Shown here in pieces: positions 5,607 to 13,284 of a stretch of DNA of 22,004 nt (its first letter is position 1; each line of letters starts with the position of its first letter). Under the pieces are notes generated by a model that was not told where the DNA came from, did no database searches, and was given only the letters and a program-made list of their open reading frames with translations. The DNA comes from a virus. The translations under genes were made by a program, and so were the position numbers. The stretch lies in the IMG/VR virus record IMGVR_UViG_3300031825_000076, positions 1 through 22,004 of that record. One strand, written 5' to 3'.

Positions 5607-5977
5607 TGGCGGGCCCGGGCCAGAGCTACGCAGACCGGCTCGAGCCCGCGCTCGGCCGGACGACGCGCGGCGACGACGCCTGGGAATGGCAGCGTGCCTA
5701 CGAGGATGCGCTGCGCTCGCTGCAGTCGCTGCCCGATCCGGCGCTGTTCGCGGTCTCGATCGACGCTCACCATCGCGAGGCGCTGCGCACCGCCTGGCGC
5801 AGCCGCGAAGGCTGGCGGGTACAGCCGGAGTACGTGCGCGAGCTGAGGCTGCTCGGCCTGGTCGAGGTGAGCGGCGATCCGCATCGGCCCGAAGCGCACG
5901 CCGAGACACGCAATTACCTGAGCGGCTTCGGCATGGCCGTGCGCCGGGTGGTGCTCCAGGCAGAGGACCTCGGCTGA
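5606..5977 (+). CDS. Hypothetical early protein, 123 aa
   Basis: ATG 5606 overlaps the methyltransferase stop by one base (TGATG) and has GGAGGGG about 8 bases upstream. The protein is helical with aromatic/arginine patches (DDAWEWQRAYEDALRSL; REGWRVQPEYVRELRLLGLV), which could be a small winged-helix fold, but I do not recognise a family. It lies in a run of small coupled genes between the methyltransferase and transposase. Confidence 0.75.
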   Translation: MAGPGQSYADRLEPALGRTTRGDDAWEWQRAYEDALRSLQSLPDPALFAVSIDAHHREALRTAWRSREGWRVQPEYVRELRLLGLVEVSGDPHRPEAHAETRNYLSGFGMAVRRVVLQAEDLG

Positions 5978-6267
5978 TGCGGCCGTCGACCTCGCCCCGC
6001 CAGATGCAGCTGCTGCGGTTCATCCGCGGCTACCAGCTGGCCAAAGGGTATTCGCCGAGCTTTCGCGAGATGGCCGAGGGAATCGGCCTCTCGCCGCGGG
6101 CCAAGGCACGGGTCTTCGACTTGCTGGCGAACCTGGAGAACCGCGGCCTGGTCCGCCGGCTCTACGGCCGGGCGCGCGCGGTCTACCTCGTGGCAAGACC
6201 TTCGATTCCGCGTGCGCCGGACGGTGCGCCGCTGTTCGAAGTGGTCAGCTTTCGGGAGGCGCGCTGA
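5977..6267 (+). CDS. LexA-type winged-helix DNA-binding protein, 96 aa
   Basis: Residues 6-70 resemble the DNA-binding domain of LexA: SPRQMQLLRFIRGYQLAKGYSPSFREMAEGIGLSPRAKARVFDLLANLENRGLVRR. Here the recognition segment follows SPSFREMAEGIGL and a wing follows RGLVRR. There is no peptidase domain, so it is a stand-alone DNA-binding domain, probably a regulator of phage or host (perhaps SOS) promoters. The one-base TGATG overlap with the previous gene and an AGAGGA sequence support the start. Confidence 0.8.
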   Translation: MRPSTSPRQMQLLRFIRGYQLAKGYSPSFREMAEGIGLSPRAKARVFDLLANLENRGLVRRLYGRARAVYLVARPSIPRAPDGAPLFEVVSFREAR

Positions 6268-6515
6268 TGCGTCGCGCCGACTTCGCCTCGGACGCCGAAT
6301 ACTACCGGGCGCACCGCAGGGCCTTCCTGCTGGCGCAGGAGCTGGGCTGTACGCCGGCCGAGGCGGAGCGGCGCATCAAGGCCGAGGAGGCGCGCCTGCG
6401 CGATATTGCCGCACAGCATCGGCTCGATGCCCGGCTGAATGCCCCGCTGGCGCCCGGCATGCCCGAGCTGCGCCATACCCCGGCGTGGGATGCGCCGTGG
6501 ATGATGCAGGAGTGA
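6267..6515 (+). CDS. Hypothetical early protein, 82 aa
   Basis: The start ATG 6267 overlaps the previous stop, with GGGAGG just upstream. The protein is a charged helical hairpin (DAEYYRAHRRAFLLAQELG, then TPAEAERRIKAEEARLRDIA) with a proline-rich tail. No family recognised. Confidence 0.7.
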   Translation: MRRADFASDAEYYRAHRRAFLLAQELGCTPAEAERRIKAEEARLRDIAAQHRLDARLNAPLAPGMPELRHTPAWDAPWMMQE

Positions 6516-6520
6516 GCGGC

Positions 6521-6823
6521 GTGGGACGGAAACACACGCGCCGCCACCGGCAGAATCTGCGCCCCGCGCCGTTCTCGATCACGCCTGCGATCGTGCGCGC
6601 CGTGTTGGAGCTGACGTCCCGGCCACAGCCGGCGCTGGTTCAGGTGCCGATCCTGCCCATCAAGCTCGTCGATCGGCCGCGCCGCTCCGAAGACCCGCGG
6701 CTCGCCATGGCCAACGACGACGACGGCTGCGCTCCGTCGCCGGCAAAACTGGACCTGAACAACGTGCCGAGCGCGATGGAGCGCCTGGCGGAGAGCTGGC
6801 GGCGGGAGAAGACCGATGGCTGA
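6521..6823 (+). CDS. Hypothetical early protein, about 100 aa
   Basis: GTG 6521 is preferred because AGGAG lies 8 bases upstream; GTG 6512 (overlapping the previous stop as GTGA) is the alternative. The N-terminus is strongly basic (GRKHTRRHRQNLR), then FSITPAIVRAVLELTSRPQPALVQVPILPIKL. No family recognised. The basic head suggests contact with nucleic acid. Confidence 0.65.
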   Translation: MGRKHTRRHRQNLRPAPFSITPAIVRAVLELTSRPQPALVQVPILPIKLVDRPRRSEDPRLAMANDDDGCAPSPAKLDLNNVPSAMERLAESWRREKTDG

Positions 6824-6998
6824 GGCCGCGCTCCCGATCATGCCGCTCGACGACACCGCCCGCGACGGCGAGCTGCGCGTGGTCGGCAACGGCGAGCACT
6901 TCGCGCTGGCGCGATTCACCGACGAGGGATGGAAGTTCAACAGCGGGCTCCCGCTCGATTTCGATCCCATCGGCTACTACCGCCCGAGGGCCGGCTGA
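6816..6998 (+). CDS. Small hypothetical protein, 60 aa
   Basis: ATG 6816 overlaps the previous gene by 8 bases, with GGGAG upstream. The sequence has a compact beta pattern (GELRVVGNGEHFALARFTDEGWKF) ending PLDFDPIGYYRPRAG. Similar small proteins with this PLDF ending are often seen in Mu-like early regions, but no function is known to me. Confidence 0.7.
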   Translation: MAEAALPIMPLDDTARDGELRVVGNGEHFALARFTDEGWKFNSGLPLDFDPIGYYRPRAG

Positions 6999-7348
6999 TG
7001 GCCGACGCGAGGCGCCTCTCGGTGCTCGGATACCGGTCGCAGGTCGATGCCTGCGTCGCGCTCGCGGACGCCGGCCTGACGCCCGCGGAGATCGGCGTGC
7101 GTATCGGCCGGGACGCCGGCCACGTGCGGGCCGCGCTTCGCGGGCGCAAGGCGGTGCCGAAGCCGCGCACGTTCACGCTCCCGCGGCACATCATCGAATG
7201 CCTCGGCAGCGCAGCGGCGGCGCGGGGAATCGAGCCCGTCGAGCTCGCCCGGCAACTGCTCGACACGATCGTCGAAGACGACCTGTTCGACGCTCTGCTC
7301 GGCGAGGCGGTTGCGCCGCAGCAAACCGGGGGCGCGGCCGATGGCTAA
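6998..7348 (+). CDS. Putative DNA-binding protein with helix-turn-helix and RHH-like part, 116 aa
   Basis: Residues about 22-50 form a helix-turn-helix (LADAGLTPAEIGVRIGRDAGHVRAALRG). Residues about 58-100 (TFTLPRHIIECLGSAAAARGIEPVELARQLL) resemble a ribbon-helix-helix unit of the CopG/Arc type. Two DNA-binding-like parts in one small protein suggest an early regulator. It overlaps its neighbours at both ends (TGATG start, 8-base overlap with the next gene). Confidence 0.7.
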   Translation: MADARRLSVLGYRSQVDACVALADAGLTPAEIGVRIGRDAGHVRAALRGRKAVPKPRTFTLPRHIIECLGSAAAARGIEPVELARQLLDTIVEDDLFDALLGEAVAPQQTGGAADG

Positions 7349-7814
7349 GGCGAAGCCGCACCCCGCCCAGCTGGGCTTCGTGTTCGATCCGCCGCCGCCG
7401 GCGACGGGAGCTGCGTGCCTGGCGGGAATCGAGCAGCGCATCTGCCGCACAGTCGGCACCATTCTCGCCAGCGACGGCCGCGCGCGCGCGGTGATCGCAG
7501 CCGAGATGAGCGAACTGCTCGACGAGACCGTGAGCAAGGAGATGCTCGACGCCTACGCCAGCCCGGCGCGCACCGAGCACAAGGTGCCGATGTGCCGCTT
7601 TCTGGCGCTGGTGGCGGTGACGGGCCGCCACGACCTGCTGGACCCGCTGCTGCGCGAGATCGGCGCGGCGCTGCTGGTCGGCGAGGAGGTGCACACCGTG
7701 CGGCTCGGCCACATCCGGCGGCAAATCCAACAATTGAGGGCGGAAGAACGGCGCATCGAGGGATCGGCGCCGCTCATCCGGACAGGGGGAATGAATGGCC
7801 AGTCGGGCAGTTGA
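7341..7814 (+). CDS. Early protein preceding the transposase, 157 aa (possibly CII/CP76-like)
   Basis: ATG 7341 starts a 157-residue protein. The middle (SKEMLDAYASPARTEHKVPMCRFLALVAVTGRHDLLDPLLREIG, about residues 70-113) resembles the arrangement of phage CII/CP76-type regulators, in which a helix-turn-helix is followed by a helical segment tracking 'leucine/threonine-glycine-aspartate' repeats. The end is a charged helix (GHIRRQIQQLRAEERR) that may oligomerise. The last 20 bases overlap the transposase start. Role as a regulator is inference. Confidence 0.7.
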   Translation: MAKAKPHPAQLGFVFDPPPPATGAACLAGIEQRICRTVGTILASDGRARAVIAAEMSELLDETVSKEMLDAYASPARTEHKVPMCRFLALVAVTGRHDLLDPLLREIGAALLVGEEVHTVRLGHIRRQIQQLRAEERRIEGSAPLIRTGGMNGQSGS

Positions 7815-9771
7815 TCATGACGCTCCCGTACACCGCACGACCCGCGAGTGGTTCACGGCCGCCGAGCTCGCCGAGCTCGCGTTGCCGGGCCTGCCGGGCG
7901 ACAAGCGGTCGATCAACCGCCGCGCGCAGGACGAGCGGTGGACTTCGCGCGCCGGCACCGACGGCAATTCGCTCGTGCGGCCGCGCGTGGGCCGGGGCGG
8001 CGGAGTCGAGTTCCATGTCACCCTGCTGCCCGGTGCCGCCCGGCTCGAGCTGGCCCGCCGCGGGATCACAGCCGACCGGCCGGCGCCCGAGCTGGTCGAA
8101 ACCGACGAAGGCGGATGGCGCTGGTTCGACGCGCAGAGCGGCAAGATCAAGGCCGAGGCCGAACGCCGCCTGGCGATCGTCGGCGAGGTGGAGCTGCTCG
8201 AGAAAGCGGGCATGACGCGTACGGCAGCCATCGCCGCCGTCAGCTCGCGGCACGAGAGGGCCAAGACTGCCACCGTGTGGAACTGGCTCCGCTCGCTCGA
8301 GGGAGTGGCGCGCCATCATTGGCTGCCGGCGCTCGCGCCGCGGCATCGCGGTGGCGGACGCGAAGCCGAGATCGACGGGTTCGTGTGGAACCTGTTCAAG
8401 AGCGACTGGCTGCGGCCCGAATGCCCGACGCTGAGCAGCTGCTACGACCGGACGGTCGCTGCGGCGGCGCTGAGAGGGCTCTCAGTGCCCTCCGAGGCAG
8501 CCTTCAGGCGCAAGATCAAGCGGGAGCTGGACCCGGGCGTGGTGCTGCTCGCGCGCGGCGGCGCCGAGAAGGCCGTCCGCTCGATCCCCGACAACCGGCG
8601 CACGCTCGACAGCACCCACGCGATGGACCTGGTCAACATCGACGGCCACCAGTTCGACGTGTTCGTCGCCCGGCCCGAAGGCGGCAAGCCCGTCCGGCCG
8701 GTGCTGATCGCGATCCAGGACGTCTTCAGCCGCAAGATCCTCGCCTGGCGTCTCGACCTCAGCGAGAACGTGCTGGCCACTCGCCTTGCGTTCGCCGACC
8801 TGTTCGAGCGCTACGGCATCCCCAACCGCTGCTACCTCGACAACAGCCGCACGTTCGCCAGCAAGGCGCTGACGAGCGGCGCCGAGACGCGGTATCGCGG
8901 CAAGATCAAGGAGGAAGAGCCGGCGGGCCTGCTCGTCTCGCTCGGCATCCAGGTCCGCTTCGCGCAGATCTATCACGGCCAGTCGAAGCCGATCGAGCGC
9001 GCCTTCCGCGACATGAGCGACCGGATCGCCCGGCACCCGGCCTGCGCGGGCGCCTACACGGGTAACAGCCCGGTCAACAAGCCGGCGAACTACGGCAAGC
9101 GCGCGGTGCCGTGGGCCGAGTTCGAGCAGATTGTCGCCCAGGGCATCGCCGACCACAACGCGCGCCTGGGCCGCCGCACCGAGACGGCGCGCGGGCGCAG
9201 CTTCGACGAGACGTTCGCCGAGAGCTACGCCGCCTCGACGATCCGCAAGGCCGGGCCGGAACAGCTGCGCATGGCGCTGCTCGCCGCCGAGCAGAAGCGC
9301 GTCAACCGGCGCACCGGCGAGATCGATCTCTATGGCAACCGCTACTGGGCGCCCGAGTGCGGGCGGTATCTGGGCGAGCTGGTGACCGTGCGGTTCCACC
9401 CGGACAACCTGCACCGCGAGATCCACCTCTATGGCCGTGACGGCGGCTACCTGGCGCGGGCCGAGGTGATCCAGGACTTCGGCTTCGCCGAGCAGGCCGG
9501 CGCGATCTCGGCAGGCAAACGGCGCAAGAATGCGATGCGCCAGGTACGCGACGGGCTCGCGGCCGAACGGCTGCTCTCGGCCGAGGCGGTCGCCGAGCTG
9601 CAGGCGCCGATCGCCGAGCCCGAAATCCCCGCGGCGAGCGTGGTGCGGCCGGTCCGGCCGGCGATGACCACGCGAGGCGCGGCGGCACTGCGGCAGGCGC
9701 CGATCGTGAGCAGCGAGAGTGAGACGCGAATGTCCAACGCCCTGCGGCTGATCGTCGGAGGCGAGAAGTGA
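7795..9771 (+). CDS. A: DDE transposase, MuA family
   Basis: This 658-residue protein matches MuA (663 residues) in length and order. The N-terminus (REWFTAAELAELALPGLPGDKRSINRRAQ) is the Mu-type winged helix that binds the internal enhancer. Then come end-binding helices, the catalytic domain, and a C-terminal tail that would contact the AAA+ partner. The acidic triad is intact: Asp283 (NIDGHQFDV), Asp349 (CYLDNSRTF) and Glu401 (GQSKPIERAFRD). The gaps of 66 and 52 residues are close to those of MuA (D269, D336, E392). The start follows AGGGGGA. The protein performs strand transfer for integration and replicative transposition, acting at the left end described above. Confidence 0.95.
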   Translation: MASRAVDHDAPVHRTTREWFTAAELAELALPGLPGDKRSINRRAQDERWTSRAGTDGNSLVRPRVGRGGGVEFHVTLLPGAARLELARRGITADRPAPELVETDEGGWRWFDAQSGKIKAEAERRLAIVGEVELLEKAGMTRTAAIAAVSSRHERAKTATVWNWLRSLEGVARHHWLPALAPRHRGGGREAEIDGFVWNLFKSDWLRPECPTLSSCYDRTVAAAALRGLSVPSEAAFRRKIKRELDPGVVLLARGGAEKAVRSIPDNRRTLDSTHAMDLVNIDGHQFDVFVARPEGGKPVRPVLIAIQDVFSRKILAWRLDLSENVLATRLAFADLFERYGIPNRCYLDNSRTFASKALTSGAETRYRGKIKEEEPAGLLVSLGIQVRFAQIYHGQSKPIERAFRDMSDRIARHPACAGAYTGNSPVNKPANYGKRAVPWAEFEQIVAQGIADHNARLGRRTETARGRSFDETFAESYAASTIRKAGPEQLRMALLAAEQKRVNRRTGEIDLYGNRYWAPECGRYLGELVTVRFHPDNLHREIHLYGRDGGYLARAEVIQDFGFAEQAGAISAGKRRKNAMRQVRDGLAAERLLSAEAVAELQAPIAEPEIPAASVVRPVRPAMTTRGAAALRQAPIVSSESETRMSNALRLIVGGEK

Positions 9772-9774
9772 AGC

Positions 9775-9811
9775 GGCGCGCGGGGCCAGCGTAGGAACTG
9801 CCCCGCGCGCC
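9775..9811 (+). promoter_or_regulatory. Perfect 12-bp hairpin between transposase and AAA+ genes
   Basis: GGCGCGCGGGGC (9775-9786) pairs perfectly with GCCCCGCGCGCC (9800-9811) around a 13-base loop. It begins 3 bases after the transposase stop. There is no T-run, so it is not a simple intrinsic terminator. It may be an RNA processing or stability element, or a translational barrier uncoupling the two genes, which here lack the usual overlap. Confidence 0.75.
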
Positions 9812-9844
9812 ATGTCCCAAGCGAGGAACAGGAGCACGAATATC

Positions 9845-10828
9845 ATGAACGACCCCAAAGCACAGCCCATCGACATCGAGGAGCAGCGCGCCTGGATCAA
9901 CGAGTACAAGCGCGACACGGGCCTCAGCTGGAACGAGATCGCCCGCCGCCTCGGGCAGGGTCGTCCGGGGCAGGACCTCAAGATGAGCACGCTCAGCCTT
10001 TTCGCCGGCAACAAGTACGCTGCACCCGGTGAGTGGATCGCCGAGGCGATCTTCAAGTTCCGCCAGACCCTCGCCTCGCAGGCGGCGCTTCGTAGCAAGG
10101 GCGTGGAAGTGCCCGGCTACTTCGACACCGAAACCAGCGGGCACCTGATCTATCGCCTCAGCTGGGCGCAGCGCGGCCGGATCGTGGTGTGCGCGCTGGC
10201 CGCCGGGCTCGGCAAAACCATCGCCGCGAAGCACTTCCAGGCCTGCAACGCCAGCGTGTTCCGCGTGACGATGAAGCCGTCGACTTCGGGCCTGTTCAAC
10301 ATGCAGCACGCCGTCCTGAAGAAGGGCCTGGGCGTGACGACCGCCTCAGGCAGCACCGAGAAGCTGTCCAGCCTGATCATGGATCGGGTCGAGAACCTGA
10401 CGAACCCGCTGCTGATCGTCGACGAGGCGCAGCACCTTACCGTGAAGGCGATCGAGGAGATCCGCAGCTGGCACGACGAGACCGGCCTCGGCATCGCGCT
10501 GCTCGGCAACGAATCCGTGCAGCAGAAGCTCGACGGCGGGCGGCGTTCGCCCGAGTATGCGCAGATCTTCAGCCGCATCTCGCTGCACATGTCACGCTCG
10601 CTGCCTCTGGCGGCCGATGTCGAGGCCGTGCTCGAGGCGTGGCGCGTCGACGATCGGCGCGTGTGCGAGGAGATCCACCGCCTGGCGCTTCTGCCCGGCA
10701 CGTTGCGCGGCGTCTCCCACGCCCTCGAGCTCGGCCATATGCTGGCCGCTGCAGAGCAGGAGCCGCTGGCGCTCAAGCACATCAAGGAAGCGTGGACTCA
10801 GCTGTCCTCGCGATCGGTGGCGGCATGA
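9845..10828 (+). CDS. B: AAA+ ATPase, MuB-like transposition target-selection protein
   Basis: From ATG 9845 (AGGAG 10 bases upstream) the protein has 327 residues; ATG 9812 would add 11 but abuts the hairpin directly. Residues about 25-60 form a small helix-turn-helix (GLSWNEIARRLGQ...STLSLFAGNKY), as in the N-domain of MuB. The ATPase core has a Walker A loop AAGLGKT (119-125) and Walker B LLIVDEAQ (189-196). MuB binds target DNA in filaments, stimulates transposase and gives target immunity. The family is clear; the details here are inferred. The last 4 bases overlap the next gene. Confidence 0.92.
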   Translation: MNDPKAQPIDIEEQRAWINEYKRDTGLSWNEIARRLGQGRPGQDLKMSTLSLFAGNKYAAPGEWIAEAIFKFRQTLASQAALRSKGVEVPGYFDTETSGHLIYRLSWAQRGRIVVCALAAGLGKTIAAKHFQACNASVFRVTMKPSTSGLFNMQHAVLKKGLGVTTASGSTEKLSSLIMDRVENLTNPLLIVDEAQHLTVKAIEEIRSWHDETGLGIALLGNESVQQKLDGGRRSPEYAQIFSRISLHMSRSLPLAADVEAVLEAWRVDDRRVCEEIHRLALLPGTLRGVSHALELGHMLAAAEQEPLALKHIKEAWTQLSSRSVAA

Positions 10829-11226
10829 GGCGCGCGCCCATCGACTGGACGCGCTGCCACTTGTGCGGCGGCGAGCCCGAGGCGGATTCGCCGCGCGGCA
10901 GCCCGACTTGCGCCGAGTGCCGGCCGATCCGCGAGCACGTCGTCGCAATGAGCAACACGGAGCAGACATCGATCGCGAAGTGCCGCTGTGGCTGGCGATC
11001 GGAGGTGGCGTGGGAACACCGCGCGACCGTCCAGGAGGCCAAGGTCCGGCTGCACTGGCGCGACGTGATCCGGCGCAAGCGCGCCGAGTACGACGCCGAG
11101 TTCGGCGCCGGTGCCGCGGCGGCCGAGCTGGACGCGGCGATCGCCGGCGTATCGGCCTTCGTCTTCCTCTCCGGCGGCGCGATCGGCCTGCTGCTGCTCG
11201 CCGACATGATCGGGAGGACCGCATGA
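10825..11226 (+). CDS. Zinc-ribbon protein with C-terminal membrane segment, 133 aa
   Basis: Two cysteine pairs lie in the first half: CHLCGG (residues 11-14) with CAEC (29-32), and a CRCGW at about 53-55. The end is a hydrophobic segment (AIAGVSAFVFLSGGAIGLLLLADMI) that should cross the inner membrane. This is an unusual mix for a gene between the MuB-like and DnaA-like genes: it could tether a nucleoprotein complex to the membrane, but there is no direct evidence. The ATG 10825 overlaps the previous stop. Confidence 0.7.
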   Translation: MRRAPIDWTRCHLCGGEPEADSPRGSPTCAECRPIREHVVAMSNTEQTSIAKCRCGWRSEVAWEHRATVQEAKVRLHWRDVIRRKRAEYDAEFGAGAAAAELDAAIAGVSAFVFLSGGAIGLLLLADMIGRTA

Positions 11227-11564
11227 CGAAGATCCTCAACATCGCCGAGCTGCGCAGCCGGGCGTTCGCGTTCGTCGTGCGCGAAACGGGCCTTTCCTAC
11301 GTGGAGATCTGCAGCCACCGGCGCTCGTCGCACCTCGTGGCTGCGCGCGCGCTGATCGTGTGGATCGCCAGGACCTACGGGCCCGAATTCCTCAGCTTCC
11401 CGGAGCTGGGCCGCTGGCTCGGCGGCCGCGACCACACGACCATCATGCACATGTGGAACGTCGTCGTGCCGCGGCTGCGTGCCCACGACGCCGATTTTCG
11501 CCTGCTGTGCGAGCGCTTCGCCGGGCAGGCCGCAATGCAGCCGGAGACCGAGACATGTCACTAG
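11223..11564 (+). CDS. Stand-alone DnaA domain IV-like DNA-binding protein
   Basis: The 113 residues contain the signature of the DnaA C-terminal domain: AARALIVWIARTYGPEFLSFPELGRWLGGRDHTTIMHMW (about residues 40-78). It includes GGRDHTT (67-73), which in DnaA reads the DnaA box. Domains I-III (including the AAA+ part) are absent. The gene follows the MuB-like AAA+ gene after one small gene. It may help the phage recruit or mimic host initiation at the transposed ends, or act as a regulator. Similar small proteins are found in other alphaproteobacterial phages. Confidence 0.85.
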   Translation: MTKILNIAELRSRAFAFVVRETGLSYVEICSHRRSSHLVAARALIVWIARTYGPEFLSFPELGRWLGGRDHTTIMHMWNVVVPRLRAHDADFRLLCERFAGQAAMQPETETCH

Positions 11565-12286
11565 CCGCCCACGCCCGGGCCGCGCGCCCGGCGCAGTTCG
11601 ATCGCCTGACGCAGCATCGGCGGGCGATGATCGCCAAGGTCAATATCGCCCGTCACCAGCTGGCGATGGACGAGGACGATTATCGCCAGCTGCTGCTCGA
11701 CACGACCGGGCGGCTGAGCCTGAAGGAGTGCGACGACCGCCAGCTCGAGGCGATGATCGCCAGGCTGAAGAGCAAGGGCTTCCAGCCCCTGCCGCGAAAG
11801 GGTGCCGCGCCCGCGGCGCAGCATCCGATGGCCAGGAAGGCGCGGGCGCTGTGGATCTCGCTGTTCCATCTTGGCGTGGTGCACAACCAGGCCGAGGAGG
11901 CGCTGGAGGCGTTCGCCAGGCGCCAGCTCGGCTGCGACCGCCTGGTCTGGGCGCGGCAGTCGGACGCGTTCAGGCTGGTCGAGGCGCTCAAGGCCATGGC
12001 CGAGCGTGCCGGGTGGCGCCAGCGCGGGATCGACGGCAAGAAGCTCTCGCCGCTCGTGCTCAAGTCGCACCTGTGTGAGGTCATCCTGGCCCGGCTGAAG
12101 GAGCTGGGCGTCGCGGCCGATGGCTGGTCGCTGGAGACGGCCGCGTTCCGGCTGTGCGGCATCGAGATAGGCCAGGCCGACCGACTGTTCGCGGCCGAGG
12201 AGCTGGACCGCCTGGCGGCCGCACTCGGCGCCCGGCTGCGCGAGGCGGTGCCGCATGCGGCGACGGCCGAGGACGACGCGAAATGA
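11555..12286 (+). CDS. gemA: GemA-like regulatory protein (DUF1018)
   Basis: This 243-residue protein reads as the GemA family: QHRRAMIAKVNIARHQLAMDEDDYRQLLLDTTGRLSLKECDDRQLEAMIARLKSKGF (residues about 22-78) is the conserved N-terminal block. It is followed by a block KARALWISLFHLGVVHNQAEEALEAFARRQ. In Mu, GemA (with Mor) modulates host gene expression and DNA topology. ATG 11555 has GGAG upstream and overlaps the previous stop by 10 bases. Confidence 0.88.
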   Translation: MSLAAHARAARPAQFDRLTQHRRAMIAKVNIARHQLAMDEDDYRQLLLDTTGRLSLKECDDRQLEAMIARLKSKGFQPLPRKGAAPAAQHPMARKARALWISLFHLGVVHNQAEEALEAFARRQLGCDRLVWARQSDAFRLVEALKAMAERAGWRQRGIDGKKLSPLVLKSHLCEVILARLKELGVAADGWSLETAAFRLCGIEIGQADRLFAAEELDRLAAALGARLREAVPHAATAEDDAK

Positions 12287-12462
12287 GCCGCCGCACGAAG
12301 ACGATGCGCGACGTTCGAAGCGGTTGCTTCGTCTGCCACGGAACAGACGCGAAGTGGTGGGGGCCGCAGGCCCAAGGCACGGCGGCGCGCCACCATGATG
12401 CAACTGGTCACGAGACTTGGGCCGATGTGCTGATGTGCGTCCGCTACGGCGAAAGAGCATGA
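12283..12462 (+). CDS. Small CxxC protein, 59 aa
   Basis: The 59 residues include CFVCHGTDAKWWGPQAQGTAARHHDATGHETW: a CxxC pair (residues 15 and 18) followed by HH and H, which could make one zinc finger. It overlaps GemA (ATGA) and the next gene. Function unknown; a small nucleic-acid-binding or adaptor protein is possible. Confidence 0.65.
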   Translation: MSRRTKTMRDVRSGCFVCHGTDAKWWGPQAQGTAARHHDATGHETWADVLMCVRYGERA

Positions 12463-12785
12463 GCGCGCCCGACCTCAAACAGGCCCTGCGCGCCGTCGAG
12501 GCGCTCGGCCTGGCGCCGCTCGCCCGCGTCTACAACACCCAGCCCAAGAGCTATTTCGGCTCGGCTCAGGCTTACACGAAATGGACCGTGCGGCTGCGCG
12601 AGGCCGAGGCGCTGGCGGTGATGCAGCTGTCCGCACGGGGCGCCAGCATCGTCGAGGTGAGCGGCGCCACGCGCGTCCGACTGGCGGGCGTCGCAGCCTC
12701 GTCGACGGCGGGCCTGCAGGCCGCCCTCAGAAACTGGAAAGCGGGCGCCGAGAAGCGCCTCAAGGGAGAAGGAGCCCGCCGATGA
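12459..12785 (+). CDS. Hypothetical protein between gemA and mor, 108 aa
   Basis: ATG 12459 overlaps the previous stop. The protein has a helical N-terminus (LKQALRAVEALGLAPLARVYNTQPKSYFG), a middle with TKWTVRLREAEALAVMQL, and SGATRVRLAGVAASSTAGLQAALRNWKAGAEKR. The last part is alanine/arginine-rich and helical. No family recognised. Confidence 0.72.
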   Translation: MSAPDLKQALRAVEALGLAPLARVYNTQPKSYFGSAQAYTKWTVRLREAEALAVMQLSARGASIVEVSGATRVRLAGVAASSTAGLQAALRNWKAGAEKRLKGEGARR

Positions 12786-13009
12786 AGCGCAGCCCCAAGC
12801 CGAGCCTTGCGCTCGTGTCGGTGATGATCAAGCCCGAGACGCTGGCGGACCGGCTCGCGCGCCGCGCCTATCGCCCGGTCTACCGGCCCGGCCAGGTCAA
12901 CCCGTGCCCCGGCTGCGGCCGCAGCCAGTGGATCGTCGGCCGCACCAGCGCCGAATGCGCCTTCTGCGAAGCGCTGCTGCCGCTCTCGCCCGATGGGGGC
13001 GCGCAGTGA
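12782..13009 (+). CDS. Small zinc-ribbon protein, 75 aa
   Basis: Residues about 42-62 carry CPGCGRS...CAFCEA, two CxxC pairs 16 residues apart: a compact zinc ribbon. The start ATG 12782 overlaps the previous stop by 4 bases. Function unknown. Confidence 0.7.
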   Translation: MKRSPKPSLALVSVMIKPETLADRLARRAYRPVYRPGQVNPCPGCGRSQWIVGRTSAECAFCEALLPLSPDGGAQ

Positions 13010-13284
13010 GCGCCCCTTCGACGCCGCTCAGGACAGGACCCGGCGTCTCCGATCATGCGCTGCTGCGCTTCCTCGAGCGTGCCGGCGGCCTCGATGTCGA
13101 GGAACTGCGCGCGCGGCTCGCCAACTCGCTGGCGCGCGCGCACCGGGCGGCGCTCACGCTCGACGCCGTGAACTACGTGATCAAGGCGGACGGCCTGGTC
13201 TACGTGGTGCGCGGCGAGACCGTCACCACGGTCCTCGAGGAGAGGGCCGGCTATACCGCCGCCAGGGCCATGAGAAACTGGTGA
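13006..13284 (+). CDS. Hypothetical protein upstream of mor, 92 aa
   Basis: GTG 13006 overlaps the previous stop (GTGA) and has GGGGG upstream. The protein reads SDHALLRFLERAGGLDVEELRARLANSLARAHRAALTLDAVNYVIKADGLVYVVRGETVTTVL. This SDHA(L/V)xRFLER pattern ending in a short beta region is a small protein often seen in alphaproteobacterial prophages, function unknown to me. Confidence 0.72.
   Translation: MSAPSTPLRTGPGVSDHALLRFLERAGGLDVEELRARLANSLARAHRAALTLDAVNYVIKADGLVYVVRGETVTTVLEERAGYTAARAMRNW

Noticed and set aside
4878-6023. Leftward ORF (381 codons) opposite the methyltransferase and following gene
   Set aside because: Arg/Ala/Pro-rich shadow; the rightward genes have motifs and couplings.
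9812-9844. Alternative upstream start for the MuB-like gene
   Set aside because: ATG 9812 directly abuts the 12-bp hairpin and has a poorly placed ribosome binding site; ATG 9845 has AGGAG at a workable distance.
8482-10098. Long leftward ORF (538 codons) opposite the transposase
   Set aside because: It is antisense to the DDE transposase with its intact triad; no domain or ribosome binding site supports it.
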